A DNA stretch of 64,000 nucleotides from Novosphingobium sp. RL4 (GCF_035658495.1 NZ_CP141944.1:2816001-2880000); one strand, 5' to 3'; positions 43,398 to 53,008 are shown, counted from the stretch's first letter. Numbers and translations are program-made. Notes: generated by a model from the letters alone, not told the origin.

Positions 43398-43835
43398 GTG
43401 CATCAACCAATCGACATCGAAGCCCTCTGCGCTGAACGCGGCCTTCGGATTACCGAACAGCGCCGCATCATCGCGAAGGTTCTTTCCGAGAGTACCGACC
43501 ACCCCGATGTCGAGAAGCTCCACGAACGCGCAACCGCGCTGGACCCGGGCATCTCGATCGCCACGGTCTACCGCACCGTGCGCCTTTTCGAGGAAGCCGG
43601 CATTCTTGACCGTCACGACTTCGGCGACGGCCGTGCCCGCTACGAAGCCGCGCCCGAAGCACACCACGATCACATGATCGACGTGGAAACCGGCCAGGTC
43701 ATCGAATTCGTCGACCCGGAACTGGAATCGCTCCAGCGCCAGATCGCCGAAAAGCTCGGCTTCCGCCTCGTCGACCACCGCATGGAACTCTTCGGCGTCC
43801 GTATCGAGCGCGAGGACGGCGAAACCCGCAAGTGA
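43398..43835 (+). CDS. fur: Fur-family metal-responsive repressor
   Basis: 145 residues. N-terminal winged helix (GLRITEQRRIIAKVLSESTDHPDVEKLHERA, ISIATVYRTVRLFEEAGIL) and C-terminal dimerisation domain with the metal site HHDHMIDVETGQVIEF. The two CxxC structural zinc pairs of E. coli Fur are absent, as in many alphaproteobacterial Fur/Mur proteins, so the co-metal may be Fe(II) or Mn(II). Its stop overlaps the plsC start (GTGA). Confidence 0.94.
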   Translation: MHQPIDIEALCAERGLRITEQRRIIAKVLSESTDHPDVEKLHERATALDPGISIATVYRTVRLFEEAGILDRHDFGDGRARYEAAPEAHHDHMIDVETGQVIEFVDPELESLQRQIAEKLGFRLVDHRMELFGVRIEREDGETRK

Positions 43836-44617
43836 CGGCCGAGGCTCCGGCCCCGGACCTGCTTTCAAAAAGGCGGATCGCACCCCGGGGCTGGGCCCTG
43901 GTCGCGGTCCGCCTTTTTGCGTTGTTGCTGCTGCTCACGCTCTGCATTCCCGCCTATTACGCCCTTGCCCCGATCACCCGACACAATCCGGTGCCGCGCC
44001 TGTTCCTGCGCACGGTCGGCACAATTTGCGGGCTGCGCATCAGGAAACTGGGCGCGCTGCCCGTCCCCGGCAGCTTCTTCATCGCCAATCATGTGAGCTG
44101 GCTAGATATTCCCGCGCTTGCAGGCGCCACCGGCACCGCATTCGTCGCGCATGACGGCCTCGCCGGGTTCGGCCCGCTCCGCTGGCTCTGCGAACTTAAC
44201 GACACCGTGTTCATCGCCCGCCACCAGCGCGCAACGGTGTCCATCCAGATCGAGCAGATTCGCGCCGCCATGCACGAAACCGGCGCGCTGGCTGTGTTCC
44301 CCGAAGGCACGACATCGGGCGGCGTCGAACTGCTGCCCTTCAAATCCTCGCTGCTCTCCGCGATAGAAGGCCACGACCGGCACGTCGCCGTGCAGCCGGT
44401 CTGGCTCGACTATGGCCCGGAAGCGCGCGAGATCGCCTGGGTGGGAGACGAACCCGGCCTCGACAATGCGCTGCACATTCTGGCCCGCTGGCGGCCGATC
44501 CCGCTCACCCTGCATTTCCTGCCGCCGCTGACCGGGGAAGAACGGACGAACCGCAAAACCATGGCGCACGGCGCACGGCGGGCGATCGCACGGGCCATGG
44601 GGCTCGATCCGGACTGA
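43832..44617 (+). CDS. 1-acyl-sn-glycerol-3-phosphate acyltransferase (PlsC family)
   Basis: 261 residues, GTG start overlapping the fur stop. Inner-membrane lysophosphatidic acid acyltransferase: TM at about residues 24-46, then the HX4D motif H87 to D92 in ANHVSWLD and the FPEGTTSGG glycerophosphate-binding motif. It acylates lysophosphatidate for phospholipid synthesis. Could also be an ornithine-lipid OlsA-type enzyme, which shares these motifs. Cotranscription with fur is implied by the 4-base overlap. Confidence 0.92.
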   Translation: MTAEAPAPDLLSKRRIAPRGWALVAVRLFALLLLLTLCIPAYYALAPITRHNPVPRLFLRTVGTICGLRIRKLGALPVPGSFFIANHVSWLDIPALAGATGTAFVAHDGLAGFGPLRWLCELNDTVFIARHQRATVSIQIEQIRAAMHETGALAVFPEGTTSGGVELLPFKSSLLSAIEGHDRHVAVQPVWLDYGPEAREIAWVGDEPGLDNALHILARWRPIPLTLHFLPPLTGEERTNRKTMAHGARRAIARAMGLDPD

Positions 44618-44668
44618 GCCGGCCTAACAACGCCGCAAACGGACGTTTACATGGAGTTTGAATGGCCG

Positions 44669-44690
44669 GCCGGGAGACAATGCCCCCGGC
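44669..44690. terminator. Weak hairpin between convergent plsC and lipoprotein genes
   Basis: GCCGGG at 44669-44674 and CCCGGC at 44685-44690 with a 10-base loop, in the 89-base gap between convergent genes. No U-run. A modest bidirectional terminator at best. Confidence 0.35.
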
Positions 44691-44706
44691 GGTCATCAGC
44701 CCCGGA

Positions 44707-45369
44707 TCAACGCGTGGCGTTGTAGGCGAGCTGCTTTTCGTCAAGCTGGAAGCCCACCAGAACTTCGAAGCTGGAGCGCGCGACGGCGGCCTTCACGGTG
44801 GGATCCGACAGCGGATCGACGGCCGCGTCAGTATCGCCGGCCTTGCGCTTGCGAGTGATACGCTCGCGGATATCGGCGGGCAGCGTTGCTGCGGCACGGT
44901 CGATATAGGCCGAAGCGGTGGTGTGCGCCTGCGCGCGGTCCTGGCCGTCAGCGAAGTTCACCGTCACCTGGCCGACGCGCTTCGAAATGACGGCAGTGCC
45001 GCCCTGAAGCACCGAGACGAAATAGGGCAGCGTCACCTGACGCGCGCCCTGCGTGTCGTTGCGGCGGGCGAGAATGTCGAAGTCCACCTTGGCGAAAACC
45101 TTGTCCCCGCTCTGGTCGTTGCACTGGGTGCGCACGTTGGTCATCGCGGCAACCACGTCGATATTGGCTGCGGTGCGATCGTTCGGAGCGCGGAACAGCG
45201 TGATATCGCCGGTATATTCGGGAATGCCGACCGCCGGGCAGGTCGAGCGGACCGCCGTGATGCCCACACCCGAATCGACCACGATCTCGCCCTTCTTGGC
45301 GCAGCCGCTCAGCGCGGTCACCGCGACGGCGGAGCAGAGGATAGTGGCAGTCAGGCGGCGTGCATTCAT
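44707..45369 (-). CDS. Unknown lipoprotein
   Basis: 220 residues. Lipoprotein signal ending in ALSGC, lipidated Cys23. After it comes one domain with alternating strands (DITLFRAPNDR, NIDVVAAMTNVRTQC, KVDFDILARRND, RQVTLPYFVSVLQGG) and a basic patch ERITRKRKAG near residue 170. Two further Cys (about 44 and 82) could form a disulfide. Widely seen as a hypothetical in sphingomonads; I cannot assign a function. It is divergent from ispH, 67 bases away. Confidence 0.75.
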   Translation of the reverse strand: MNARRLTATILCSAVAVTALSGCAKKGEIVVDSGVGITAVRSTCPAVGIPEYTGDITLFRAPNDRTAANIDVVAAMTNVRTQCNDQSGDKVFAKVDFDILARRNDTQGARQVTLPYFVSVLQGGTAVISKRVGQVTVNFADGQDRAQAHTTASAYIDRAAATLPADIRERITRKRKAGDTDAAVDPLSDPTVKAAVARSSFEVLVGFQLDEKQLAYNATR

Positions 45370-45436
45370 CGTGAGGTTCCTCGAAGACGTCGGCTTGCCC
45401 TAGCGGCGCAAGCGGCAAAGCGCTAGAGGCCCATTC

Positions 45437-46423
45437 ATGAACGCGCCCTTTCCATCGCCTACGTCCGCGCCCGTGCCGTCCGGTTCGGAGCAGCCCCTGC
45501 GCCTCCTGATCGCCGCCCCGCGCGGGTTCTGCGCCGGGGTCGATCGCGCCATCGAGATCGTCGAGCGTGCGCTCGAAATCTACGGCGCGCCGGTCTACGT
45601 GCGCCACGAGATCGTTCACAACAAGTTCGTGGTGGACAATCTCAAGGACAAGGGCGCCGTCTTCGTCGAGAGCGTGGACCAGGTGCCGGACGGCGTGCCG
45701 GTGATCTTCTCGGCCCACGGCGTGCCCAAGTCGGTGCCGGCAAAAGCCACCGCGCGCGGCCTCGAATGGCTGGATGCGACCTGCCCGCTGGTCAGCAAGG
45801 TGCACCGCCAGGCCGAACGCCAGATCGCGGACGGCCGCCATATCCTCTTCATCGGCCATGCCGGCCACCCCGAGGTCATCGGCACCTTCGGGCAGGTTCC
45901 CGAAGGCACCATGTCGCTGATCGAGACGGTGGAAGATGTCGCCACGGTCAAGGTGCCGGAAGGCGTCGAACTCGCGTATCTGTCACAGACCACGCTTTCG
46001 GTGGACGATACCGCAGCGATCATCGCCGCCATCGAGTCGCGCTTCCCCGATGTCGTTGCACCCAAGCAGGAAGACATCTGCTACGCCACGTCCAACCGCC
46101 AGACCGCGGTGAAACAGATCGCGCCGGACTGCGAGATGGTGCTGGTGATCGGCTCGCCCAAGAGCTCGAACTCGCTGCGCCTCGTCGAAGTGGCGGAGCG
46201 GGCTGGTTCGCGCGGCCAGATGATCCAGCGCGCGAGCGACATCGCTCCGGAATGGCTGACGGGCATCGCCACACTGGGCCTCACCGCCGGGGCCTCGGCG
46301 CCGGAAGCGCTGGTGAACGAAGTGATCGCGCGCATCAAGGAACTGCGCACGGTCGAATCCGAGGAACGGGTGACCGCAGAGGAAACCATCACGTTCAAGC
46401 TGCCGCGCCAGCTCGCCCGCTGA
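45437..46423 (+). CDS. ispH: 4-hydroxy-3-methylbut-2-enyl diphosphate reductase
   Basis: Last step of the MEP isoprenoid pathway: makes isopentenyl and dimethylallyl diphosphate. 328 residues with the three cluster-ligand cysteines C32 (APRGFCAGV), C116 ([10 protein letters not shown]) and C215 ([11 protein letters not shown]), the HEIVHN motif, AHGVP and the GSPKSSNS substrate loop. A proline-rich N-terminal extension of about 20 residues is unusual but harmless. Followed 13 bases later by thrB. Confidence 0.97.
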   Translation: MNAPFPSPTSAPVPSGSEQPLRLLIAAPRGFCAGVDRAIEIVERALEIYGAPVYVRHEIVHNKFVVDNLKDKGAVFVESVDQVPDGVPVIFSAHGVPKSVPAKATARGLEWLDATCPLVSKVHRQAERQIADGRHILFIGHAGHPEVIGTFGQVPEGTMSLIETVEDVATVKVPEGVELAYLSQTTLSVDDTAAIIAAIESRFPDVVAPKQEDICYATSNRQTAVKQIAPDCEMVLVIGSPKSSNSLRLVEVAERAGSRGQMIQRASDIAPEWLTGIATLGLTAGASAPEALVNEVIARIKELRTVESEERVTAEETITFKLPRQLAR

Positions 46424-46436
46424 AGGATCCACATCA

Positions 46437-47426
46437 ATGGCTGTCTATACCCGACTCGGCGCGGAAGAAATGTCCGCGATCGTCGAGACCTTCGACGTCG
46501 GCTCGCTGATCTCCGCCAAGGGCATCGCCGAGGGCGTGTCCAACAGCAACTGGCTGATCGAGACGCAGCACGGCGAAAGCGCCCGCCGCTTCATCCTCAC
46601 CGTATACGAGAGCCGGACGGACATTTCCGACCTGCCCTTCTTCCTCGACCTGCTCGACCATCTGGCCGCGCGCGATTGCCCGGTCCCCCGCACCATGCAT
46701 GACCGCGACGGCGCGAGCCACCGCTTCATCGGCGAAGGCGAAGGCCGCAAGGCGCTGGCCCTGATCGAGTTCCTGCCCGGCGTCTCGGTGTCGGAACCGA
46801 CGGCGGAACAGGCCCGCGCGGTCGGCGCGGCGCTGGCGCAGATCCACCTCGCCTCGGCGGACTTCGGCCAGGCCCGCACCAACTCGCTCGACCTGCCGGC
46901 CTGGCAGCAGCTTTTGGGAGACTGCGGCGCCGAAGGGCTCGAATCGATCCACCCCGAACTCGGCCGCCTCGTCGAACGCGAACTCGGCGTGCTGGCGCGC
47001 GAATGGCCGGCGGACCTTCCGGCCGGCGTGATCCATGCCGACCTGTTCCCCGACAACGTGCTGATGCTGGGCAACAAGGTGACGGGCCTGATCGACTTCT
47101 ACTTCGCCTGCACCGACCTGCTAGCCTACGATGTTGCCGTTACTCATGCGGCCTGGTGCTTCAGCACTGACGGCACGCAGTTCCGCCCCGACCTGTCCCT
47201 TGCGCTGATCGAGGGTTACGAGGCCGTCCGGCCGCTCACCCCGGCAGAGCGCGAAAGCCTGCCGGTGCTGGCCCGCGGCGCGGCGGTGCGCTTCCTCGCC
47301 ACCCGCGCCTACGACTGGCTGAACACGCCGGAAGACGCCCTCGTCACCCCGAAGGACCCGATGGCCTTCGCACGGCGACTTCAGTTCTATGCAGATCCGG
47401 CCAATTCCGGGATATTCGGCGCATGA
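46437..47426 (+). CDS. thrB: Homoserine kinase, ThrB type II
   Basis: 329 residues. Phosphorylates homoserine for threonine synthesis. Protein-kinase-like (aminoglycoside phosphotransferase) fold: [14 protein letters not shown] nucleotide loop, catalytic [14 protein letters not shown] and metal-binding [18 protein letters not shown]. This is the alphaproteobacterial and pseudomonad ThrB, unrelated to GHMP-type ThrB. Its stop overlaps the rnhA start by 4 bases. Confidence 0.95.
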   Translation: MAVYTRLGAEEMSAIVETFDVGSLISAKGIAEGVSNSNWLIETQHGESARRFILTVYESRTDISDLPFFLDLLDHLAARDCPVPRTMHDRDGASHRFIGEGEGRKALALIEFLPGVSVSEPTAEQARAVGAALAQIHLASADFGQARTNSLDLPAWQQLLGDCGAEGLESIHPELGRLVERELGVLAREWPADLPAGVIHADLFPDNVLMLGNKVTGLIDFYFACTDLLAYDVAVTHAAWCFSTDGTQFRPDLSLALIEGYEAVRPLTPAERESLPVLARGAAVRFLATRAYDWLNTPEDALVTPKDPMAFARRLQFYADPANSGIFGA

Positions 47427-47860
47427 AGCAAGTACAGATTTTCACGGATGGCGCCTGCAAGGGCAATCCCGGCCCCGGCGGCTGGGGCGTACTGCTGCGC
47501 ATGGGCCAGCACGAGAAGGAAATGTCCGGCGGCGAACCCGACACCACCAACAACCGGATGGAGATGACCGCCGTCATCAAGGGCCTGAACGCCCTGACCG
47601 AGCCGTGCGAAGTCACGCTGCAGACCGACAGCAAATACGTGATCGACGGTATCACGAAGTGGGTCCACGGCTGGAAGAAGAAGGGCTGGGTGAACGCCAG
47701 CAAGCAGCCGGTCCGCAATGCCGACCTCTGGCATGACCTGATCGAGGCGGTCGCCCGCCACAAGGTCCAGTGGGAATGGGTCCGCGGCCATTCCGGCCAC
47801 GCCGAGAACGAGCGCGTGGACAAGCTCGCCAGTGACGCGGCGGTCGCCGCAGGCAAGTAG
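47423..47860 (+). CDS. rnhA: Ribonuclease HI
   Basis: 145 residues. Degrades RNA in RNA-DNA hybrids. The four-carboxylate site is present: Asp in [17 protein letters not shown], Glu in [10 protein letters not shown], Asp in [11 protein letters not shown], and the last Asp in [12 protein letters not shown], with the His loop RGHSGH. Length normal. Overlaps thrB (ATGA), giving the operon ispH, thrB, rnhA. Confidence 0.97.
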   Translation: MKQVQIFTDGACKGNPGPGGWGVLLRMGQHEKEMSGGEPDTTNNRMEMTAVIKGLNALTEPCEVTLQTDSKYVIDGITKWVHGWKKKGWVNASKQPVRNADLWHDLIEAVARHKVQWEWVRGHSGHAENERVDKLASDAAVAAGK

Positions 47861-47865
47861 CTCGA

Positions 47866-47894
47866 TGTTCGCGCAGGTCCGAAAAAAGCGAACA
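47866..47894. terminator. Hairpin after rnhA
   Basis: TGTTCGC at 47866-47872 and GCGAACA at 47888-47894 with a 15-base loop that includes AAAAAA. It sits six bases after the rnhA stop. No U-run follows, so a terminator role is only possible. The rest of the gap up to 48029 holds nothing else clear. Confidence 0.4.
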
Positions 47895-48029
47895 GTCCCG
47901 TAGCGCACAAGCACGCATGGCCGGATAATACTGAATAACCCCCTTAGGCAGCATCGACAAAGCGCTTATGACTGGCGCTTGTCTCTATTCTCCATATGAT
48001 CCTCCCAGTCTCTGAGGGGGGATCGAATC

Positions 48030-49367
48030 ATGAATCGTAAATCTGTACGCTGGCTGCCGCGCGGCGTTTTCGCGCTGGGCCTGACGTTTGCAACCGCTCC
48101 GGCAGTGGCCCGTGATGCCTCGCCCACCACGCTGGAGGAAGCAGGTCCCGAAAACGGCTGGCAGTTGGAAATCGCCGCGATCAGGCGCGATTGCGCGAAT
48201 TCCGGCCAGACATGCCTCGATCATTTCGAGCGCTATGCGAGAAGCAACCGGGAACGGTCGGCCAGCGCCGGATTCCTCGGCGTCGGCAGCGGATTGACGT
48301 TCTGGGGAACCGGCGAAGAACTCCACTACACCGAAGTGATCCGCAAGGTCGACAGTGTCCAGCTCGAGTATCAGATCGGTTTCGGTTACGTGCTCTTCGC
48401 CAAGCAGCGCGACGCACGGATCGACGGCAACGGCGTACTGTTCGGCTTGCCCGCCAACGCCGCCGGCCAGGCCGGGATCACGCAATTCTCCGCATCCATC
48501 ATCGGCATCGCACCTGACAGTCTGAAAGATGCCAATGGAAGTCCGGCCAATTGCAAGACCGACGATCTCGACCCCGAGAGCGCACTGCTCTGCGCTCTGG
48601 ACATGCAACCCACTGTCACTCAGGCCTACTATCAGACGGCCTCGGGCCGCATGTCGGCCGCGTTCGAGCGCTGGCGCCGAAGCCTCGCCAAGAGACCGGT
48701 CACGCCCCCCGCCATATGCCCGCAAGTCATCAATTTTCGCAAGGTCGACCGCTCCGTAAAGGAAGGCAAAATCGACCCTTCGCCCGCGATCCTCGCGGCA
48801 GCGAAGGAGATGAACGACATGCTCGCCGCAGCCTGTCTCAATCCACGCCCCAACGCCCGCATCAGCTACAAGTCGGGCCTGCCGGAATTGAAGGCGATCA
48901 ACGGCAACGTGAAGCTCAATCTGGGAGACGGCGGAGCATCGGCCGCACAATCGCTGGTCGCCGAAGGCTACTATCGCACGAAATCGCATCTCGCCACGAT
49001 CAGCGCCGAGGGAACGGGGTCTGCCACATCCAGGAGCAAGGCGCCGGAGGCGGCAACGGCGACAGCCGCGCAGTTGGTCCTGTTCGATCAGAACAATGAC
49101 CACTATGCCGAATTCACCATGAACGGGCTGAAGCAGTCCTCGAAGCTTCCCTCCATCCTCGCCTCCATCATCACCATGGAGCAAAGCGACGAAGCACAGC
49201 GGCTCCGGCTCCAGATGGCGTGTAGCGGGGGTTCCGTCTCGGTGCCGCAAGGCGGAAATCCGGTTACCGATCCGGTCGCCTTCACCAACCTTGTCTTCGA
49301 GGTTCGCAAGGCCGTCGACAATCCGGCATATGCCTGCCAGTCCCAGTTCCCTGCTGAACGAAGATAG
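48030..49367 (+). CDS. Unknown secreted protein
   Basis: 445 residues, ATG 48030 with GGGGGG upstream. Signal peptide about 1-28 (APAVARDA). The mature protein has paired cysteines (CANSGQTC near residues 54-60; NCKTDD, LLCALD around 174-188; CPQ, AACL; ACSGG; YACQ at the end), suggesting disulfides in the periplasm or outside. No catalytic motif recognised. Regions 60-110 and 270-330 look beta-rich. Stands alone between rnhA and the FUSC gene, with its own promoter gap. Function not assignable. Confidence 0.7.
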   Translation: MNRKSVRWLPRGVFALGLTFATAPAVARDASPTTLEEAGPENGWQLEIAAIRRDCANSGQTCLDHFERYARSNRERSASAGFLGVGSGLTFWGTGEELHYTEVIRKVDSVQLEYQIGFGYVLFAKQRDARIDGNGVLFGLPANAAGQAGITQFSASIIGIAPDSLKDANGSPANCKTDDLDPESALLCALDMQPTVTQAYYQTASGRMSAAFERWRRSLAKRPVTPPAICPQVINFRKVDRSVKEGKIDPSPAILAAAKEMNDMLAAACLNPRPNARISYKSGLPELKAINGNVKLNLGDGGASAAQSLVAEGYYRTKSHLATISAEGTGSATSRSKAPEAATATAAQLVLFDQNNDHYAEFTMNGLKQSSKLPSILASIITMEQSDEAQRLRLQMACSGGSVSVPQGGNPVTDPVAFTNLVFEVRKAVDNPAYACQSQFPAERR

Positions 49368-49419
49368 CGCTCCCCGTCGAATGGTTGTCAGCGCCGTGAA
49401 GCGCGGCTAATCCCGGCGC

Positions 49420-50556
49420 GTGCCACATGCCTTCGACCACCGGCTTACAGCGCCTCGCGGCTTTGCGGACGCGCTCAAGCGGGAAGCCCGCGCGCTGGTG
49501 ACGCCGGGTCCGCGCATGGCGGACGAATGGGCCTGCGTGGCCTCGGTCATGCTGGCTATCCTCATCGCGCACCTGATAGGTGCGCAGATGGTTGCGTGGG
49601 CCGCCTTCACGGCCTTCGTCCTGCTCAAGAGCGAGACTGCGGAAACCCTGCTGCGCGGCGTGCTGCGCATTGCGGGAACCGCGATCGGATCGCTATTGGC
49701 CCTGGCGATCGTGCCCTATGCCGCCCACTCCCTGCCGCTCGCCATGGCGAGCGCGGCGCTGGTGGGCGCGGTGGGCCTCTACGGCATGATTACCGCCCGG
49801 CGCGCCTATGCATGGCTGCTGTTCGGACTGACGTTCGAGATGATCCTGCTGGACAAGCTCGAACATCCCGACCTCGACACCATCCACTTCGCGCAGACCC
49901 GGATGCTCGAGGTGATCGCGGGCACCGTGGCCTGCGTGATCGTCAGCCTTTCCGCCGCAACGCTTTCGGGCAGGAAGTGGCTGGCGGGCCGCAAACCCGC
50001 GCCGGACCGGATGAAATGGCACCCCCACGCCGCGCGCCACGCAGCGCAGGCCGGTATCGCCATCGCCGTGCTGCCGGTGCTCCACGCCCTGTTCCAGATG
50101 CCGCAGATGGCGCAGGCCGCCGTGACCGTGATGGCGGTGATGATCGTTCCCGTAACCGGCATCGGCGCGAGCGGCTTCGTGCCGGTGACGCGGCGCCTGT
50201 TCCAGCGCACGCTCGGTTGCCTGGCGGGCGGCGGCCTTTCGCTTGCAGTGCTGCTGCTGGCACAGGGCAGCACGCCCGTCCTGATCGCGGGCACCTGCCT
50301 TGGCATCGTCATCGGCCGCCATATTGAGAACGGCCTCCCGAACGTCACTTACCTGGGCCTGCAGTTCACGCTTGCCGTGCTGGTCGTGCTCGTGCCCGAT
50401 TCCTACGCCGATGCCCGGATCATGCCCGCCGTCCACCGGCTGGCGAGCATCTTCGTCGGCATGGCCGTGCTGGAGCCGGTGCTGCTGGCATGGCACTTCG
50501 TCGCGCCCGGCAGGAAACCCGCCGAGCGCGGCGCTGAGGCCGAAAACAACGAGTGA
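49420..50556 (+). CDS. FUSC-family inner-membrane protein
   Basis: 378 residues, GTG start at 49420; a later ATG (49516) is possible. Two hydrophobic blocks of about five to six helices each (residues 35-170 and 215-365) joined by a basic cytoplasmic stretch, the layout of FUSC/aromatic acid exporter-like proteins such as AaeB and YccS. The second block starts RHAAQAGIAIAVLPVLHALFQMPQMAQAAVTVMAVMI, typical of the family. Shorter than AaeB because it lacks the large cytoplasmic domain. Convergent, three bases from the YegP-like gene. Exported substrate unknown. Confidence 0.85.
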   Translation: MPHAFDHRLTAPRGFADALKREARALVTPGPRMADEWACVASVMLAILIAHLIGAQMVAWAAFTAFVLLKSETAETLLRGVLRIAGTAIGSLLALAIVPYAAHSLPLAMASAALVGAVGLYGMITARRAYAWLLFGLTFEMILLDKLEHPDLDTIHFAQTRMLEVIAGTVACVIVSLSAATLSGRKWLAGRKPAPDRMKWHPHAARHAAQAGIAIAVLPVLHALFQMPQMAQAAVTVMAVMIVPVTGIGASGFVPVTRRLFQRTLGCLAGGGLSLAVLLLAQGSTPVLIAGTCLGIVIGRHIENGLPNVTYLGLQFTLAVLVVLVPDSYADARIMPAVHRLASIFVGMAVLEPVLLAWHFVAPGRKPAERGAEAENNE

Positions 50557-50559
50557 GGA

Positions 50560-50742
50560 TCAGCCCGTGGTCGTATCGACCACGTCGGCCGGGGGACCGT
50601 TCTTCTTGATCGATTCGATCGCGTTCTTCGCGGAAGCCTTGCTCGAATAGCCTTCCGTCCAGAACATGGTTTCGGAATTGTAGAGGAAGTAGGCAACATA
50701 TTCGCCCGCCTTGTTCTGGCGGATTTCAAAGCGATGAGCCAT
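50560..50742 (-). CDS. YegP-like small protein (DUF1508/UPF0339)
   Basis: 60 residues from ATG 50742, with AAGGAG eight bases upstream; an upstream in-frame start is not needed. One DUF1508 repeat: FEIRQNKAGEYVAYFLYNSETMFWTEGYSSKASAKNAIESIKKNGP. Family members have one or two such repeats and no firmly known function. Reads convergent to the FUSC gene. Confidence 0.85.
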   Translation of the reverse strand: MAHRFEIRQNKAGEYVAYFLYNSETMFWTEGYSSKASAKNAIESIKKNGPPADVVDTTTG

Positions 50743-50825
50743 CTCAGGTCTCCTTGCAGGAACACACCCTGTGCGCACTTGTGCAAGTTTCCCCGCGAAG
50801 TGGAAAGGGAAAACAGGCCGGCCGA

Positions 50826-51917
50826 CTATCGCCGCCGAAACCGGCCGGGCGCGAACGGAGCGGGCTCGATCTCGCCTCCGGCCGCGCCCAGCAGCAGGGC
50901 GGCGCCAAGCTGCGCAGCGGCGGGCGCGGTCTGTATCCCGAAGCCGCCCTGCCCGGCGAACCAGAAGAACGCATCGTCACCGGGATCGAAGCCATAGACC
51001 GGCAAGCGATCCGGCGCGAAGGAGCGCAGGCCCGCCCAGCGATGCTCGACACGGCGAACCCGGCGATCCACGACCTGCTCGAACCTGTCGACGGCGAGCG
51101 CCACGTCGAGTTCCTCGGGCGCGGCGTCACACGGGGTGCTGGGCGTCTCGTCGTGAGGGCTCAGCCAGAGGCGGCCGCTCTCGGGCTTGAAGTAGAACGT
51201 GCCTGAAACGTCGAGAACGAGCGGCAGGCTGTCTGGCGCGGCAGGTTCGATTGCGACTTGCGCTATCGTGCGGCGATAGGCCGCGATACCGAGCGGGCGC
51301 ACCCCCGCCTTCTCCGCCACCGGATCGGCCCAGGCACCGGCGGCGTCGACCAGCAGGTCGCAGCCCACGCGGCGGCCGTCGGCCAGTGAGAGCGCCCAGC
51401 CACCGGAAACGCGCTCGACAGCGGCGAGGCCGGAACGGCACCACAGGTCCACGCCGGCCCTGCGTGCGGCGGCGAGATAGTGCTGGTGCAGGCGGGCAAC
51501 GTCGATGTCGCACGTGCTCGGTTCCAGCACGCCGCAAGTCCATTCCGGCCGCAGATCGGGTATGCGCGCCGCGATTTCCGCACGCCCCAGCACCGAGACA
51601 TCGATGCCGACCGCGCCATATGTCTCGGCGAAATCGGATATCTCGCGCTCCTGCCCGCCGCGCCCGATGGTGAGTGCGCCGCGGGGCGCGAGGACGCCAA
51701 GGCGCCGCAGTTCCGGGCCGGAGGCGGTGGTCAGCGGCTTGACCTGCGGGCCGCCGTAGCTTTCGGTCCAGAACGCGGCGGAGCGTCCGGTGGCGTGATA
51801 ACCGGGGCTTTCCTCGGCCTCGATCACCAGCACCCGTGCCTGCGCGCCCACGCGGGCGGCCAGCGAGGCACCGGCCATGCCGGCGCCCACTATGACGATA
51901 TCGAACCTCGCATCCAT
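50826..51917 (-). CDS. FAD-dependent oxidoreductase (DAO family)
   Basis: 363 residues. N-terminal FAD-binding motif DIVIVGAGMAGASLAARV at residues 5-22, the RSAAFWTESYGG flavin region, substrate domain in the middle, and the C-terminal FAD-closing segment FWFAGQGGFGIQTAPAAAQLGAALL. This is the layout of D-arginine/D-amino acid dehydrogenase and glycine oxidase-like enzymes. Seven bases after the alpha/beta hydrolase gene on the same strand, so cotranscribed. Amine substrate not predictable. Confidence 0.9.
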   Translation of the reverse strand: MDARFDIVIVGAGMAGASLAARVGAQARVLVIEAEESPGYHATGRSAAFWTESYGGPQVKPLTTASGPELRRLGVLAPRGALTIGRGGQEREISDFAETYGAVGIDVSVLGRAEIAARIPDLRPEWTCGVLEPSTCDIDVARLHQHYLAAARRAGVDLWCRSGLAAVERVSGGWALSLADGRRVGCDLLVDAAGAWADPVAEKAGVRPLGIAAYRRTIAQVAIEPAAPDSLPLVLDVSGTFYFKPESGRLWLSPHDETPSTPCDAAPEELDVALAVDRFEQVVDRRVRRVEHRWAGLRSFAPDRLPVYGFDPGDDAFFWFAGQGGFGIQTAPAAAQLGAALLLGAAGGEIEPAPFAPGRFRRR

Positions 51918-51924
51918 AAGGGTT

Positions 51925-52923
51925 TCAGCCCCTAGCGGGCGCAGTCCGGTTCAGGAAGTCCCGTATGGCAGAGAGCGCCCGGTCTCGCACGACATCGCTT
52001 TCGCGCAGGATTTCGTGGCGCGATTCGCCCCCGAAGGCGACGAGTTCGGCCCTCGGCAAACGCCGCGCGGCACGGCGAATCGCGGGCCAGGACACCAGCC
52101 CGTCATGCCGTGTCGCCAGCAGCAGCACCGGCACGTCCACCGCCTCAAGCACGCCCCTGCCCTCCAGCAGGCGTATCGAGGCGAGCGCGCGTTCGATCCA
52201 GCCCCAGCTTGCCGGGCCCATCGCGATTCCCGGCCGTTCGCGGCGCCACCATGCCTCGTCGGCATAGCGGTCGTCATCATGAGTGAGCAGGCGTGAGCGG
52301 GCCTGCGGCAACAGCCCCGGTTTCTCGTTATGCTTCCATGCCGGACGGCGCGGATCGCCCAGCGCCGCAAGCCCGCGCGCGGCGACATGGAGCAGGTTCG
52401 CGGGCAGCCATGCAGGATGGATGCCCAGCATCGGCGCGGACAGCACGAGCGCGTCCGGGGCGACCTTGCCCTGCGCCACCGCCCGCATGGCGAGATGACC
52501 GCCCATCGAATGGCCGACGAGAACATGAGGCCCCGGCTGCTCCGCCGCCCAGGCGCTCCAGAAAGCGGCAAGGTCGTCTATCCAGAGGCCGAAATCGGCG
52601 ACGTGCCCGGTCGTGGCATCGAAACCCAGCCGCCCGCTCAGCGACTGTCCGCGCCAGTCGATCGAACTGACCGCCCAGCCTTCCCGGTGCCACTGATCAA
52701 GCGATTCGAGCCATTTCTCGTAAGTGTCGCCCCGCCCGGGCAGGAACAGCAGCGAGCCGCGGGGAGCGGACGGCGCCGGCCAGTCGATCCGGCGCAGCGG
52801 TTCCGGCCCGGACGGACCGTTCCAGCGGCTTTCCACCGCATCTTCCGGGATCGCCCGGCGGGCGCGCGCGGCGCTTGCAGGCTCTGGGGAAACGGGCTTG
52901 TTCTCAAGGGTTTCAATGGTCAC
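51925..52923 (-). CDS. Alpha/beta hydrolase, lysophospholipase/monoacylglycerol lipase-like
   Basis: 332 residues, GTG start at 52923. Serine hydrolase with oxyanion-side LLFLPGRGDTYEKW, nucleophile S139 in VGHSMGGHLA, the SSIDWRGQSLSG strand motif typical of PldB-like lysophospholipases, late Asp in LLATRHDGLVS and His in GGESRHEIL. A 45-residue charged N-terminal part precedes the fold and could mean a downstream start. Upstream partner of the FAD oxidoreductase gene; divergent from the pilus genes. Confidence 0.9.
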   Translation of the reverse strand: MTIETLENKPVSPEPASAARARRAIPEDAVESRWNGPSGPEPLRRIDWPAPSAPRGSLLFLPGRGDTYEKWLESLDQWHREGWAVSSIDWRGQSLSGRLGFDATTGHVADFGLWIDDLAAFWSAWAAEQPGPHVLVGHSMGGHLAMRAVAQGKVAPDALVLSAPMLGIHPAWLPANLLHVAARGLAALGDPRRPAWKHNEKPGLLPQARSRLLTHDDDRYADEAWWRRERPGIAMGPASWGWIERALASIRLLEGRGVLEAVDVPVLLLATRHDGLVSWPAIRRAARRLPRAELVAFGGESRHEILRESDVVRDRALSAIRDFLNRTAPARG

Positions 52924-53008
52924 GTGGCGAATTCGGCCTCAGCACAGTGGTTACTGTTTGGTAAGCGGTATCCGCTAGATCGTGGCACGGGCAAAGGGGA
53001 ATTCACGA

